Below are positions 37,127 through 46,112 of a stretch of 64,000 nt of DNA, one piece after another. The DNA is taken from contig NZ_JAHZIJ010000010.1 of assembly GCF_019443105.1 (NCBI RefSeq), forward strand, positions 1-64,000, given 5' to 3'. Position 1 is the first letter of the stretch. Each line of letters begins with the position of its first letter. Under the pieces are notes generated by a model, which was not told the origin of the DNA, did not search any database, and saw only the letters and a list, made by a program, of their open reading frames with translations. Origin of the DNA: Paenibacillus oenotherae (GTDB lineage: Bacteria; Bacillota; Bacilli; Paenibacillales; Paenibacillaceae). The translations under genes were made by a program, and so were the position numbers.

Positions 37127-37474
37127 ATGATCGGGAGTGGCATGTATCCGCTTGTGAGCCTGATGAGCGGTCTGGCTACCGCCTTTGTTCTGCTGCTGGC
37201 TGTATCGCTTCTGGGCGCGATGATCTACATCATTCGGCTCACGACTGACGATTCCGACAAGCATTCGGATTTGAAGATGTTTATAGAGACACTGTTTACA
37301 ACACCGGAGCATTTGCGCCAGGGCAATGCCGATACCGATTCCGGCAAGCACGATTCACAGCATGAACGGCCTCCATCTGCCAAGACCCCTTTCAGCGAGC
37401 CCTGCCCTGCCTGTCAGGAAACGGTCACGCATGAGAATACGGAATGCCCGTCATGCGGTCTGCGGCTTCTATAG
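37127..37474 (+). CDS. Membrane-anchored zinc-ribbon protein, hypothetical
   Basis: The 115-residue protein has one N-terminal membrane helix (about 12-38), a charged linker and a C-terminal zinc ribbon CPAC...CPSCG. It starts 12 bp after the VTT gene. Function unknown; possibly an accessory factor for the lipid operon. Confidence 0.7.
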   Translation: MIGSGMYPLVSLMSGLATAFVLLLAVSLLGAMIYIIRLTTDDSDKHSDLKMFIETLFTTPEHLRQGNADTDSGKHDSQHERPPSAKTPFSEPCPACQETVTHENTECPSCGLRLL

Positions 37475-37566
37475 CACATACATAGTTTTCTTCCTTGTGC
37501 GGCAAACTGTAGAAGGTGTTTCTCTCGTCGAAATGACCTACATTACTTCATCAACAGGAGGCCATT

Positions 37567-37710
37567 ATGTCAGGTGAACAACCTTCCAACGAGCAGCGCA
37601 AAGCAAGTGAAGCGCAGTCTCTAGCTGATCAGACGGGCACAAACAAGGAGAAGGCAAGTCAAATGCAATCGGAAGCAGACCGCCGGGCCGTACCTAAGCA
37701 CGGACTCTAA
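37567..37710 (+). CDS. Small hydrophilic protein (47 aa), hypothetical
   Basis: ATG at 37567 with AGGAGG five bases upstream opens a 47-residue frame (MSGEQPSNEQRKASEAQSLA ... VPKHGL) that ends at 37710. It is rich in Gln, Ser, Ala, Glu and Lys and has no membrane helix, like some small acid-soluble or desiccation-type spore proteins, though I cannot assign it. Confidence 0.6.
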   Translation: MSGEQPSNEQRKASEAQSLADQTGTNKEKASQMQSEADRRAVPKHGL

Positions 37711-37741
37711 GGCGCTGGCCGATTCCAGGAGGACACAACTT

Positions 37742-38029
37742 ATGAGCGAAGAGAAGAGCCATTTTGAGATGGATCCCATGTCTGGCGAGCCGGTCGAGGT
37801 CGATGGGGTATACCGCAATGAGCTGGGCCGGGTAGAGAAGCTTGAGCGCGGGCAAGTCTTCCCTGCCGATCCGCAGCTCGGCACTTCGGAGTGGGAGCTA
37901 GTCGAGTTCCAGCTCGACAATCACCATGAAGGCCAGACCGACCCCCGGCTCGTTCCCAAGAAGAAGATTACAGCCCGGGAAGCTCATCTTCAACATCCCC
38001 GCCGCCACAAGGGAAGAAACGAAGATTAA
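37742..38029 (+). CDS. Small hypothetical protein, YjzC-like in part
   Basis: A 95-residue charged protein. The part VDGVYRNELGRVEKLERGQVFP recalls Bacillus YjzC-type small proteins, but the match is weak. AGGAGG lies nine bases before ATG. It follows the 47-residue gene and is closed by a strong terminator. Confidence 0.65.
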   Translation: MSEEKSHFEMDPMSGEPVEVDGVYRNELGRVEKLERGQVFPADPQLGTSEWELVEFQLDNHHEGQTDPRLVPKKKITAREAHLQHPRRHKGRNED

Positions 38030-38082
38030 GATTAGCAGCGTAATGGAGCTAATCCACCAGAACCTATTGTGTGCGGGATAAT

Positions 38083-38120
38083 GGTTGAGCAGGGGCCGCT
38101 CTGCTCAACCATTTTGTATT
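38083..38120 (+). terminator. Terminator after the small-gene pair
   Basis: A perfect 10-bp stem GGTTGAGCAG/CTGCTCAACC with an 8-base loop, followed by ATTTTGTATTT. Confidence 0.85.
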
Positions 38121-38175
38121 TCATGCAGCCTATCCGCTCGGCGGAGAGCGAAGGGATTGCAAGTCCCCATATACA

Positions 38176-38275
38176 ATGAAAGATGCTTCCAATTCCACTT
38201 TTTAGTGGTTTGGAGGCATCTTTTCACATCATTTGGGACTGACGCATTCGATATAGGACTTTTTCGGACAGTTCC
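38176..38275. repeat. ~100-bp dispersed element, copy A
   Basis: It starts with an imperfect hairpin (GATGCTTCC...GGAGGCATC with inner CCACT/AGTGG), then TTCACATCATTT and GGACTGAC, and ends GGACTTTTTCGGACAG. A second copy lies at 51826-51926. The outer end reads CTGTCC-AAAAGTCC inward, like the terminal repeat of many insertion sequences, so it may be a decayed IS end or a MITE. Confidence 0.7.
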
Positions 38276-38359
38276 GATTAACAATAGCTGTTGAAGGTGA
38301 AGTGCCCGCGATTATCAGGCTGCCTGAGGAAAACTTGACACCGAGGAACAGATACAGAC

Positions 38360-38960
38360 ACCATAAACGGCGAACATGCCTGCGAAACTGCAGCCTTTCT
38401 CTCGTTTCAGCCTGAAGTCCGCCGGACTTTTCTAAAGCCTGCGAATAGGCTGGTTTTTTATCCTTTCGCTCTGCTAAAGGCCGAATGCCTGCCAAAGCGC
38501 AGGCTTTTCGCCAGGGTTTCCCTCAAGCAGCCCTGTCGGCCATATATTCCTGCGTAATCGCAGGCATTCTGCCTACAACGGCTTCTTTTAGCTGAAATTC
38601 CTGCACTTTCGCAGGCTTCCCTCCCACCACTAACCGAATGTGTTGCAGTCATTCACTCTCGTACGTTAGGGGGCTAGTTGACGGGAAGTCCGCCGGACTT
38701 CCTCAAAATCCTGCGAATAGGCTGGTTTTTTTATCCTTTCGGTCTGCTAAAGACCGAATGCCTGCCAAAGCGCAGGCTTTTCGCCATGTTTTCCCTCTAG
38801 CGGCCCGGTCGGCCATATATTCCTGCGTAATCGCAGGCATTCTGCCTACAATCGTTTCTATTAGCTGAAATTCCTGCATTTTCGCAGGCTTTCCTCTCAT
38901 CACACACACCGAATGTTTTGCAGTCAGTCACTCTCATACGCTTAGAAGCCAGTTAACGGA
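38360..38960. repeat. Palindromic repeat cluster 3 with a 271-bp tandem duplication
   Basis: Two units (38414-38684 and 38685-38955) are close copies at an offset of about 272 bp. Each holds the same three hairpins, in unit 1 CCTGCCAAAGCGCAGG (38488), CCTGCGTAATCGCAGG (38549) and CCTGCACTTTCGCAGG (38600). Each also holds a GAAGTCCGCCGGACTT palindrome and CCTGCGAATAGGCTGG. A remnant of a third unit begins after 38955. No credible gene lies in 38121-39080. Confidence 0.85.
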
Positions 38961-39080
38961 AGCTCTCCAACAAACTTTCTCAACAACCTGATTTTCGCAG
39001 AAATGTCCGCCTTTTATGGAATCGCTCCCTGGCCAGTAGACCCTCAGTCGCAGGAGACTACCTCATTACGTCGCTCCTAA

Positions 39081-40109
39081 TTATTCTTCCTCTTCCTCAC
39101 GCTGAAGCACCTGATCGGCGAGCCGATCCAAACGCCGCAATTGGAAGGCATACTCGAACATGGATGAGCTGACGAAGACGAGGCGCTTATGCTCCTCCAA
39201 ATTACCGCCCAAATAAGCTGTGAGCTCCTTGATGAATTTCGTTTCCCGTTCCTCTTCCGGCTCTATGGAGGCATTCACCTTTATTTTCCCTTCCAGCTTC
39301 AGCATTATTTGCTCATGGTACTTAGTCAGCTCCTCAATTTGACTGTCGAAGCGCTGCGCCCACTCGCCCGAGCCCGGAGCGGTAAAATAATGCTCCTCCA
39401 CTACATCCAGCAAATCCGCCCCCTTATGCAGCGCCTTAATAAGCTGCTTGGAGAGGATCAGCTGTCTGGCCCTGGCTTGTCTTCGCTTGGGCAGCAGGGA
39501 ACGCTCCTCCTCGAACAGCGCATAGCGCTCCTCCAGCTTGCGCAGCACGCCTGCCAGCCTGTCCTTCTCTGCGCGGTGCACATCCTCCTTCATCTCGTTG
39601 GATATGGCCATCCGCAGCAGCAGGGAGAGCTGCGTATAGGCGCCATGCACCTGTTCAATGAACTGATGGCGCGGGCGCGGCGGGAAAACAAGCACATTCA
39701 CCAGAAAGGCTGCTCCCATACCGGTCAATACCATCGTGAACCTCTCGACTGCAAACAGCCAGCCTTGCTGGTTAGCTTCCATAACAGCTACAACCGTTAC
39801 GAGCGTCAGCCCGATTGTGCTCTCCATCCGAAGCCGAATACATAATAGAATAACGACTATACATACAATTCCGATCGATATCGCTGTATGACCAACTAAT
39901 TGTACAGAAATAATAGCGACGACAGCACCAAGAACATTCGTCTGCAGCTGATCCGTCACATGCTGCCAAGAGCGTGATATTGACGGCTGGATCGTAAAGA
40001 TAGCGGCCACCGCTGCGATAATTGGCGATGGGAATCCGAATAGACTGCTCAAATAGATGGCCAGTGCTACAGCCAAGCCTGTCTTCAGTACACGCGCGCC
40101 GATTGTCAT
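39081..40109 (-). CDS. Aromatic acid exporter-like membrane protein (ArAE_1/DUF939, FUSC type)
   Basis: The 342-residue product has about five N-terminal membrane helices (FPSPIIAAVAAIFTIQPSISRSW, VNVLVFPPRPRHQF) and a long helical cytoplasmic part. This is the ArAE_1/DUF939 family, related to FUSC exporters; substrate unknown. Its ATG overlaps the stop of the preceding gene (ATGA), so the two are coupled. Confidence 0.8.
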   Translation of the reverse strand: MTIGARVLKTGLAVALAIYLSSLFGFPSPIIAAVAAIFTIQPSISRSWQHVTDQLQTNVLGAVVAIISVQLVGHTAISIGIVCIVVILLCIRLRMESTIGLTLVTVVAVMEANQQGWLFAVERFTMVLTGMGAAFLVNVLVFPPRPRHQFIEQVHGAYTQLSLLLRMAISNEMKEDVHRAEKDRLAGVLRKLEERYALFEEERSLLPKRRQARARQLILSKQLIKALHKGADLLDVVEEHYFTAPGSGEWAQRFDSQIEELTKYHEQIMLKLEGKIKVNASIEPEEERETKFIKELTAYLGGNLEEHKRLVFVSSSMFEYAFQLRRLDRLADQVLQREEEEE

Positions 40110-41233
40110 GGCGAATCGGCTCCTTCCTTCGCTATGCCTTCTCCATGCAGCATAACTGCAGTCTCCGCAGCCTGGCCTCCATTAACGAGCAGCAGCAAAC
40201 GGTGCCGTCCGGGATAATGTTTGCGCGTAGAGAGATCCTTCCAATCGATACGCTTGCTTCCTTGCAGGCTCCCGCCTGCCGGAACCGTCTTGTCCGACAT
40301 CAGGAACTTCTTGCGGGACACGCTCCCGTTCGCTTTCACATAATCTACCCCCAGCTCAATCCGCAAGCGCAGAGGCTCCTCGCTGCAAAGCAGCAAGGAG
40401 TAATGAGCCTCAGATTTCCCGCCTATAACAGCCTCCTCAGAGACCATCTCTATCCGAGCCTCCGCTACCATATCGGATACTGCGTCATTCTTGTAGCCAA
40501 ACAGCGCTAATGTCTGCGGATCGGCAGCACGGATCAATGTTCTGCTGCCATGCCGAATAATCCAATCCGTCCAAGGGTGGGTGCCTCTCCAAGCTGCTGC
40601 CACTTCTCTAATAATGCCTGGATGATCCTTGGCAATATCATTCAGATTGTTCGCAACACTCTTGCGCACATAGAGCGACGGATCGCATTTCAGCTTCTCC
40701 AGCAGCGGCAGAATCGGAGAGGGATCCAGCTTGAACATCGCCAATGCCGGAGCCCACGGAAGCCGCGGCCGACAGCCTTCGCTGGCCAAGCGGCGGACAT
40801 GCTCGCTCTCATGCTCAGCCCATGCAAGCATGCGCGCCATCGTCCGCTCCGTTTCGGTCATAAGGAACGGACGGATAGCAAATTCAGCCGTTGACTTAGA
40901 AGTGAACCTTTCCAATGCGTGCATGGATTGCTCCCAATAATCCCGTCCATAGACCTCCACGAAATCCGGGAAAAATAAATACGGGAATCCGACGCAGCGT
41001 TCATCAATCGCATACAGCACATCAAGCGCCTGCTCATAGGAGGATGGCAGCAGCGTGCCAAGCGATTCCGTAATTCGCCTGATTCGCCCCTTCAACTCTA
41101 GTTGTTCCCATCCTTCACCAATTACAAGCTGAACGAAACGCTCTCTATCGAAAGGCTCCCATTCGGAATGAACGAGTGCCGCAAACTGCTGCAAAAAAGG
41201 TAGATCATACATTGCTTTTAACGGTTCAGCCAT
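40106..41233 (-). CDS. HEAT-repeat protein, DNA alkylation repair-like (AlkC/AlkD type)
   Basis: The 375-residue product has helical repeats with RLASEGCRPRLPWAPAL, DPSLYVRKSVANNLNDIAKDHP and HPWTDWIIRHGSRTLI, typical of AlkC/AlkD-type DNA alkylation repair proteins, which bind damaged DNA through HEAT repeats. The last 100 residues form an added beta-rich domain (RLRIELGVDYVKANG; YPGRHRLLLLVNG), as in the larger AlkC-like group. Catalytic residues cannot be checked by eye. First gene of a pair with the DUF939 gene. Confidence 0.75.
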   Translation of the reverse strand: MAEPLKAMYDLPFLQQFAALVHSEWEPFDRERFVQLVIGEGWEQLELKGRIRRITESLGTLLPSSYEQALDVLYAIDERCVGFPYLFFPDFVEVYGRDYWEQSMHALERFTSKSTAEFAIRPFLMTETERTMARMLAWAEHESEHVRRLASEGCRPRLPWAPALAMFKLDPSPILPLLEKLKCDPSLYVRKSVANNLNDIAKDHPGIIREVAAAWRGTHPWTDWIIRHGSRTLIRAADPQTLALFGYKNDAVSDMVAEARIEMVSEEAVIGGKSEAHYSLLLCSEEPLRLRIELGVDYVKANGSVSRKKFLMSDKTVPAGGSLQGSKRIDWKDLSTRKHYPGRHRLLLLVNGGQAAETAVMLHGEGIAKEGADSP

Positions 41234-41337
41234 CTCTCTATCGCCTCCTCACGTTATTATAGCGGATTCCACAGAGCATACAAGCAGGGAGAGAGAAGTC
41301 CTTTCTAACAAACGAGTGCAGCTCTGCATGAACGATA

Positions 41338-41378
41338 GAAAAGGCTCAGGAATCCCCACTGGGAGAATTCCTGAGCCC
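41338..41378 (-). terminator. Terminator of the spo0M homologue
   Basis: GGCTCAGGAAT/ATTCCTGAGCC stem with four T on the minus strand, just after the end of the gene. Confidence 0.75.
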
Positions 41379-41405
41379 GGTCAAGCATGCTGCTGCATGG
41401 CGCCC

Positions 41406-42173
41406 TTACACATACCGTGCAATAAGATCAGCCAGCTGATGCGCCAATGCATGCGGCCCGGCTGCAAGATCTTGATTAGAGTACCGCACTCGGACGAATG
41501 TCTCGTCCATTTCCATCGCTTCCGCGAAGAAGCCTGCAAATCCTCTTGCCTTGCGGTCAATTTGGAGCAGCAGCTCAAGCTCATTCGGGCTGCTGTAGAA
41601 AATAACCTCCAGCTCATCAAGCTGCCCTCTGAACTGCGTCGTCGGCACAAATTCGAATTCCTGCACGAACGGCACGCCCCGCCCCAGCTTGGACGCATAC
41701 TCGCATTCTGCTTCGCGCAGGCGGAAGCCGAGCAGGTTCAACGCTTCCAGCACCGTATTCATCTGCGGAGTCGGCACGACCTCAATCCGGTCATTATCGC
41801 TCGGGTCTACAGCGCCGCGAATATCGAGCTCTGTCTTCACCCATACAGGAGCGCGCCCGATTGTAAGCGGGGCTGTGTGCGGCAGGCGGAATGCGAACTG
41901 CTGCTCACGATTTTCGTTCGGCTTAAGCGTGAACGGGCTGTAGACGTTATAGCGTTCAATAGCTGCATGCACCTTATGCTTCTGATCATTGCTTTCTCTA
42001 ATATATTCAGTCATAACTGTCAGCTCAATCTTCTCAATATGCTGCTCAACATTGCCGCCGCGAATTTTGACAACTCCACGAATCTCTTCTCCTGGCATAT
42101 AACGTGCCTTCTCCAGCAAAGTATCGATCTTTGCATTGCCGATTCCAATACTAGCCAACATACGATTGAACAT
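41406..42173 (-). CDS. spo0M: Sporulation-control protein Spo0M
   Basis: The 255-residue product starts MFNRMLASIGIGNAKIDTLLEK and continues with IRGVVKIRGGNVEQHIEKIEL, the arrestin-like beta-sandwich of Spo0M, a protein that tunes the start of sporulation. GGAGG lies eight bases before the second of two close ATGs, so I start at 42173. The homologue is one of the main signs that the organism makes spores. Confidence 0.9.
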   Translation of the reverse strand: MFNRMLASIGIGNAKIDTLLEKARYMPGEEIRGVVKIRGGNVEQHIEKIELTVMTEYIRESNDQKHKVHAAIERYNVYSPFTLKPNENREQQFAFRLPHTAPLTIGRAPVWVKTELDIRGAVDPSDNDRIEVVPTPQMNTVLEALNLLGFRLREAECEYASKLGRGVPFVQEFEFVPTTQFRGQLDELEVIFYSSPNELELLLQIDRKARGFAGFFAEAMEMDETFVRVRYSNQDLAAGPHALAHQLADLIARYV

Positions 42174-42279
42174 GAACATGACCTCCGGATAGTTAATAAC
42201 CTTACATTTGTTACTACGCTTCTCTTGTTGCGGTTATGCTAATCTTTGTACGCATCCCATCAGAATTAAGTTTCACTCT

Positions 42280-44085
42280 TTATAAAGGATCGTCCTCCTG
42301 CAGATTCCGATTAAGCGGGGTAATTTTGCCGGAAGGGCCGGGCTCCACACTTTCAGTCATCTCAGAGTAAGGAAGAATGATCTCGAACGTTGTGCCAATC
42401 CCCAGTGAGCTGCGCACCTGGATCCGCCCCTGATGATTATCGACGATCTTGTAGCTGACCATGAGACCGAGCCCCGTCCCCTTCTCCTTCGTCGTGTAGA
42501 ACGGCTGGCCGATCTTCGACAGCTGCTCCTCCGGTATCCCCGGACCGTAGTCCTCGATACGAATACTAACATTGTCCTGCTCGCGCGTGCAGGTAATAAT
42601 AATTTTGCCGCCCTCCAGCATCGATTCAATCGCATTCTTGATCACGTTGATAAATACCTGCTTCAGCTGATTCTCCACTCCGCGAACCCATAGCGGTTCA
42701 TGATCAACACGCATCTCCATCTCAATGCTGTGCAGAAGAGCCTGCGCCTCCAGAAGTGTGACTGTATCCCTCATGATGAACCTGATGTCCTTGCAGGACA
42801 ACTCATAAATCTGCGGCTTCGAGAGCATGAGCAGCTCGCTGACAATGGATTCAATCCGGTTGAGCTCTGACTTCATAATATCAAAATAATTTTTGTTGCT
42901 CTGCCGTCCAGATGCCATGAGCTGAAGGAAGCCCTTCAACGATGTAAGCGGATTGCGGATCTCATGCGCGATACCGGCCGCAAGCTGCCCTGCCACATAC
43001 AGCTTCTCCGAGTTAATGAGCAGCTCCTCATTCTTCTTGCGCTCCGATATATCTCTGACAATGACCTGGAATACAGGCTTGCCCGACAGCTTCGTGCAGG
43101 TCTTGACAACCTCAGTGTGCAGCAGCTTGCCATTCATCGTATACCAGTCAAGTTCAATCGGCCCCTGCCGGATCCCCTGCGCTGTCACCTGAAGCATCTC
43201 CTTCATCGCAGGATGAAGTCTGGGCAGCAAACGTGTGTAGATCGAAGTGCCAAGCATCTCAGCCTCGCTTGCCGCTTCGAACATTTGAAGTCCGGAATGA
43301 TTAATGTATTCCCACTTCTCATCCCGGATTATAGCAATCATATCAATGGAATTCTCCACCAGCAGCTTATACCGCTCATTCATCGCATTGTACCGCTTGT
43401 CCACGAACCGCGCCAGCGTGCTGAAAGCAAAGATGACCAAGGTCGTGATGCCAAGCACGACGGACAACCGCTTCAAATATTCGCTGAGCCGGTCGGCAGT
43501 CAGCACAACATCATACTCGATTGTAACAGCCTCAAGTCCGAACAGCTGCATCGTGATGCCTGACAGCCCCAGCATAAGGCCGGCCAGCAGTGTAGCGTAT
43601 CTGCTCTTGCGTTGAAACAGAAAGTAAGCTCCCGCCGCACCCGCAATTGTAAACACAAGCGCAAAGGAAGCCAGTCCGATCTGGATATTGAACTGCTGGA
43701 TCTGTCCGCTCATTAATCGCGAATAGCTCATGAAATTGGTGCCCACCGCGATGACCATACTGCTCAGCAGCAGCCGAATCCAGTAAGCAAGCTTGCTCCC
43801 AAGCAGCAGGAATGAGAAGTAGGCGGATGCCATGACCGCAATCAGCTTAACGCTGGATGTCCAATCGATCATGATCATATAGTCGGAGGCGATCAGCATT
43901 ACGAAATGGCAGACCCACAGCCCTAGACCATAGACAGCAGCACCGCTCAGCAGCCAATAGTTCTTCCGAGTGCCGACCAGCTTGAGATGGCCGATCATAT
44001 TAAACATTGTGAAAGATGCGAATAAATTAATGGCCAGCGCAAGAAACAGAAACATCCATCTTTCTGAAACAAACAGTTCATCCAT
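42280..44085 (-). CDS. Membrane PAS histidine kinase with divergent MHYT-like sensor
   Basis: The 601-residue kinase has seven membrane helices (about 10-220) with three spaced motifs GLGLWVCHFVMLIA, VGTNFMSYSRLM and LSGITMQLFG, which align with MHYT repeats although M-H-Y-T itself is altered. A PAS domain (about 240-360), HisKA with AGIAHEIRNPLTSLKGFLQ, and an ATPase domain with NVIKNAIESM, DYGPGIP and GTGLGLMVS follow. The build is that of KinE/KinA-like sporulation kinases that feed Spo0F; the link to spo0M next door is suggestive only. Confidence 0.82.
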   Translation of the reverse strand: MDELFVSERWMFLFLALAINLFASFTMFNMIGHLKLVGTRKNYWLLSGAAVYGLGLWVCHFVMLIASDYMIMIDWTSSVKLIAVMASAYFSFLLLGSKLAYWIRLLLSSMVIAVGTNFMSYSRLMSGQIQQFNIQIGLASFALVFTIAGAAGAYFLFQRKSRYATLLAGLMLGLSGITMQLFGLEAVTIEYDVVLTADRLSEYLKRLSVVLGITTLVIFAFSTLARFVDKRYNAMNERYKLLVENSIDMIAIIRDEKWEYINHSGLQMFEAASEAEMLGTSIYTRLLPRLHPAMKEMLQVTAQGIRQGPIELDWYTMNGKLLHTEVVKTCTKLSGKPVFQVIVRDISERKKNEELLINSEKLYVAGQLAAGIAHEIRNPLTSLKGFLQLMASGRQSNKNYFDIMKSELNRIESIVSELLMLSKPQIYELSCKDIRFIMRDTVTLLEAQALLHSIEMEMRVDHEPLWVRGVENQLKQVFINVIKNAIESMLEGGKIIITCTREQDNVSIRIEDYGPGIPEEQLSKIGQPFYTTKEKGTGLGLMVSYKIVDNHQGRIQVRSSLGIGTTFEIILPYSEMTESVEPGPSGKITPLNRNLQEDDPL

Positions 44086-44238
44086 ATGTGTCCTCTATTA
44101 GCCAAAAGTTCCGTTCTATTCAGTGAAATTCGACATTTTTCCAATTAATCCTTTTTTCTGCGACATGAATTATGGGACTGCGGGATGATTTCCCCGTTCC
44201 AAGGCAGCAACGTCTAACCACTCCAGGACAAGATGAGG

Positions 44239-44244
44239 TATAAT
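44239..44244 (+). promoter_or_regulatory. -10 box of mscL
   Basis: TATAAT 36 bp before the mscL start; no good -35 box is seen at the usual distance. Confidence 0.45.
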
Positions 44245-44279
44245 AGAACTATCTAACCCAAGGAGAGGAACAGATTCAA

Positions 44280-44786
44280 ATGATGAAGATAATGAAAGAG
44301 TTTAGAGAATTTGCCGTTAAAGGCAACGTAATCGATCTTGCTGTAGGGGTTATCATCGGCGGCGCGTTCGGCAAAATCGTCACTTCGATGGTCAATGATA
44401 TTATCATGCCTCCGATTAGCGCCTTGATTGGCAATGTGAACTTCAAGGACCTGTTCCTTGTTCTCAAGCCGCTCGAGGACAAGCCAAGGCCCGCTACGCT
44501 GGCTGCAGCGACGGCGGATGGAATCCCCGTGCTTGCTTACGGCCAGTTCATTAATATTTTATTGGACTTTACGATCATAGCATTCTGTATTTTCATGCTG
44601 GTCAAGGGACTTAACGCGCTCCGCCGTATGCAGAATAAGGACTCCGACGCTCCTGTAGAGCCGACAGTCAAGGAATGCCCGTACTGCTTGTCCAAGGTGC
44701 CGCTCAAAGCGACACGCTGCGGCCATTGCACCTCCCATCTGAAGGATGATTCCGACGAGGTGTCAGCGGTAGGCGGATTGTCCTGA
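44280..44786 (+). CDS. mscL: Large-conductance mechanosensitive channel with zinc-ribbon tail
   Basis: The 168-residue product starts MKEFREFAVKGNVIDLAVGVIIGGAFG, the first helix and pore of MscL, followed by NDIIMPPISALIG and the second helix (INILLDFTIIAFCIFMLVKGLN). It opens under membrane tension and saves cells in osmotic downshock. The C-terminus carries CPYC...CGHC, a zinc ribbon in place of the usual short helix bundle. AAGGAGAGG precedes it. Confidence 0.92.
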   Translation: MMKIMKEFREFAVKGNVIDLAVGVIIGGAFGKIVTSMVNDIIMPPISALIGNVNFKDLFLVLKPLEDKPRPATLAAATADGIPVLAYGQFINILLDFTIIAFCIFMLVKGLNALRRMQNKDSDAPVEPTVKECPYCLSKVPLKATRCGHCTSHLKDDSDEVSAVGGLS

Positions 44787-44789
44787 CAC

Positions 44790-45446
44790 ATGAGTATCAA
44801 CAGCAATGAAAGCAGAGAAGAAGAACGCTTCGACATCTATGACAAGTCAGGAGCTCATATAGGCACGGCAGCCCGCAGTGACGTACATGCCCAGGGGTAT
44901 TGGCATCGTTCGTTCCACTGCTGGCTCATTCGCCGCGAGGGCAGCCGCAAGCTTGTGCTGTTTCAATTACGGCATGGGAATAAGGATACCTTCCCGCTCC
45001 ACTTCGATATCACTGCCGCAGGCCACCTGACTGCTGGCGAAACGGTTCAACAGGCGGTACGGGAGGTCGAGGAGGAGCTAGGCATCCCTGCTGCCTACGA
45101 GTCGCTTATCCCGCTTGGCGAGATCCGTCTTGAAGCGAGGGGCATGGCCCGCGGCAGGCCATTCATCGACCGCGAGATCAGCGATGTCTTCGGCCTTGTA
45201 TATGATGACCCGATTGAATCCCTGAAGCTTCAAGCCGACGAAGTAATCGGAGTGTATGAGGCGGAGCTGGATTCAATGATCGCTTTGTTCGAGGATCATC
45301 TGGAAACTGTGACTGCCCAGGGCTTCGAGGTCCATGAGGATGGCCGAAGAGTATATGGCGAACGCCTGGTGAAGGCAGCGGAGTTTGTTCCACGGCCCTT
45401 CACTTGCTACGCCGACGTATTCCGTTCTTTGCGAGCGCATGCTTAA
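44790..45446 (+). CDS. Nudix hydrolase
   Basis: The 218-residue product has an IDI/YfcD-like start (RFDIYDKSGAHIGTAARSDVHAQGYWHR) and a full Nudix box (GHLTAGETVQQAVREVEEELG). It hydrolyses a nucleoside diphosphate linked to another group; the substrate is unknown. It starts 3 bp after mscL. Its last 47 bp overlap the end of the convergent tyrosinase-like gene. Confidence 0.85.
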   Translation: MSINSNESREEERFDIYDKSGAHIGTAARSDVHAQGYWHRSFHCWLIRREGSRKLVLFQLRHGNKDTFPLHFDITAAGHLTAGETVQQAVREVEEELGIPAAYESLIPLGEIRLEARGMARGRPFIDREISDVFGLVYDDPIESLKLQADEVIGVYEAELDSMIALFEDHLETVTAQGFEVHEDGRRVYGERLVKAAEFVPRPFTCYADVFRSLRAHA

Positions 45447-46023
45447 CTTTCCCCGATAAATTGCGGCGGTCAGGCTGTGCCAGGTTATGGCCCTTGCCCC
45501 CTGATTTTCTCCTGCTGGTGACACCTGCGGCCGCATTCCCTCTCCCCTGCTGGCCCATGACGCTTTCCCACTGCCGATACCACCCGTCAATCATTCCATG
45601 AATGTTGTAGAAGATTGTGCTTACTGGCGCGACATCGAAATCGTTCAGTTCCCTCTCGTTGTACAGCCTCGCCGCTTCCTGATGAATGCATCCATGTATA
45701 TTCGAGCTCTCTATGAACCTCCCCAGCTCATCTGCTGTTGCAAAGGATTGCGGATTGAACAGGATCCGTCTCTCTGCCGCCCGGTTGTAGCAAGGGGTAT
45801 AACGTATTTCCTCCGGCACACTCTGCCAAGGCGCAACCAATTGTGGGTTGTACCCCTGCCGGTTGTACCACTGAAGCGCTCTGGCAATAAATTGCCGATG
45901 AAATTCGAGGAATCTGAGTCCGTATCCAGCCGGTATGTTCGCCGGATTATCCTGATGGTTCGCATGATGCCATTGACGATGCTCTTCGAGAAGCGCCCTT
46001 GGGAAATTTCTAATAATCGACAT
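45400..46023 (-). CDS. Tyrosinase-like (type-3 copper) protein, divergent
   Basis: The 207-residue product shows FLEFHRQFIARALQW (residues 39-52, like FLPWHR of the CuA site), SNIHGCIHQE (107-116, HxxxH of the CuB site) and TIFYNIHGMIDGWYRQWE (136-153, like the last CuB motif). Four more His lie at 15-23 and may complete CuA. Together they suggest a type-3 copper fold that oxidises phenols, but spacing differs from known enzymes. The tail is basic. Three ATGs stand in a row; the third (46023) has the best distance from GGAGGGA. Overlaps the Nudix gene end. Confidence 0.6.
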   Translation of the reverse strand: MSIIRNFPRALLEEHRQWHHANHQDNPANIPAGYGLRFLEFHRQFIARALQWYNRQGYNPQLVAPWQSVPEEIRYTPCYNRAAERRILFNPQSFATADELGRFIESSNIHGCIHQEAARLYNERELNDFDVAPVSTIFYNIHGMIDGWYRQWESVMGQQGRGNAAAGVTSRRKSGGKGHNLAQPDRRNLSGKVKHALAKNGIRRRSK

Positions 46024-46112
46024 CATCATTCCCTCCACCCGTACAGTCAATTCCTTTACAGTATGCTGTTCAAGGTCTACCTGTTCGTAATCAGGCTTGT
46101 CCGCAGGCCATC

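Noticed and set aside
38458-38909. Short open frames within cluster 3
   Set aside because: They follow the tandem repeats and lack ribosome sites.
38360-38960. Possible CRISPR array
   Set aside because: Repeat units are imperfect palindromes of only 16 bp, the spaces between are similar in the clusters, and no cas gene is present.
44129-44135. TGTCGAA (Spo0A-box-like) near the kinase start; similar strings at 53773 and 60828
   Set aside because: A 7-bp match is expected by chance several times in 64 kb and no promoter layout supports it.
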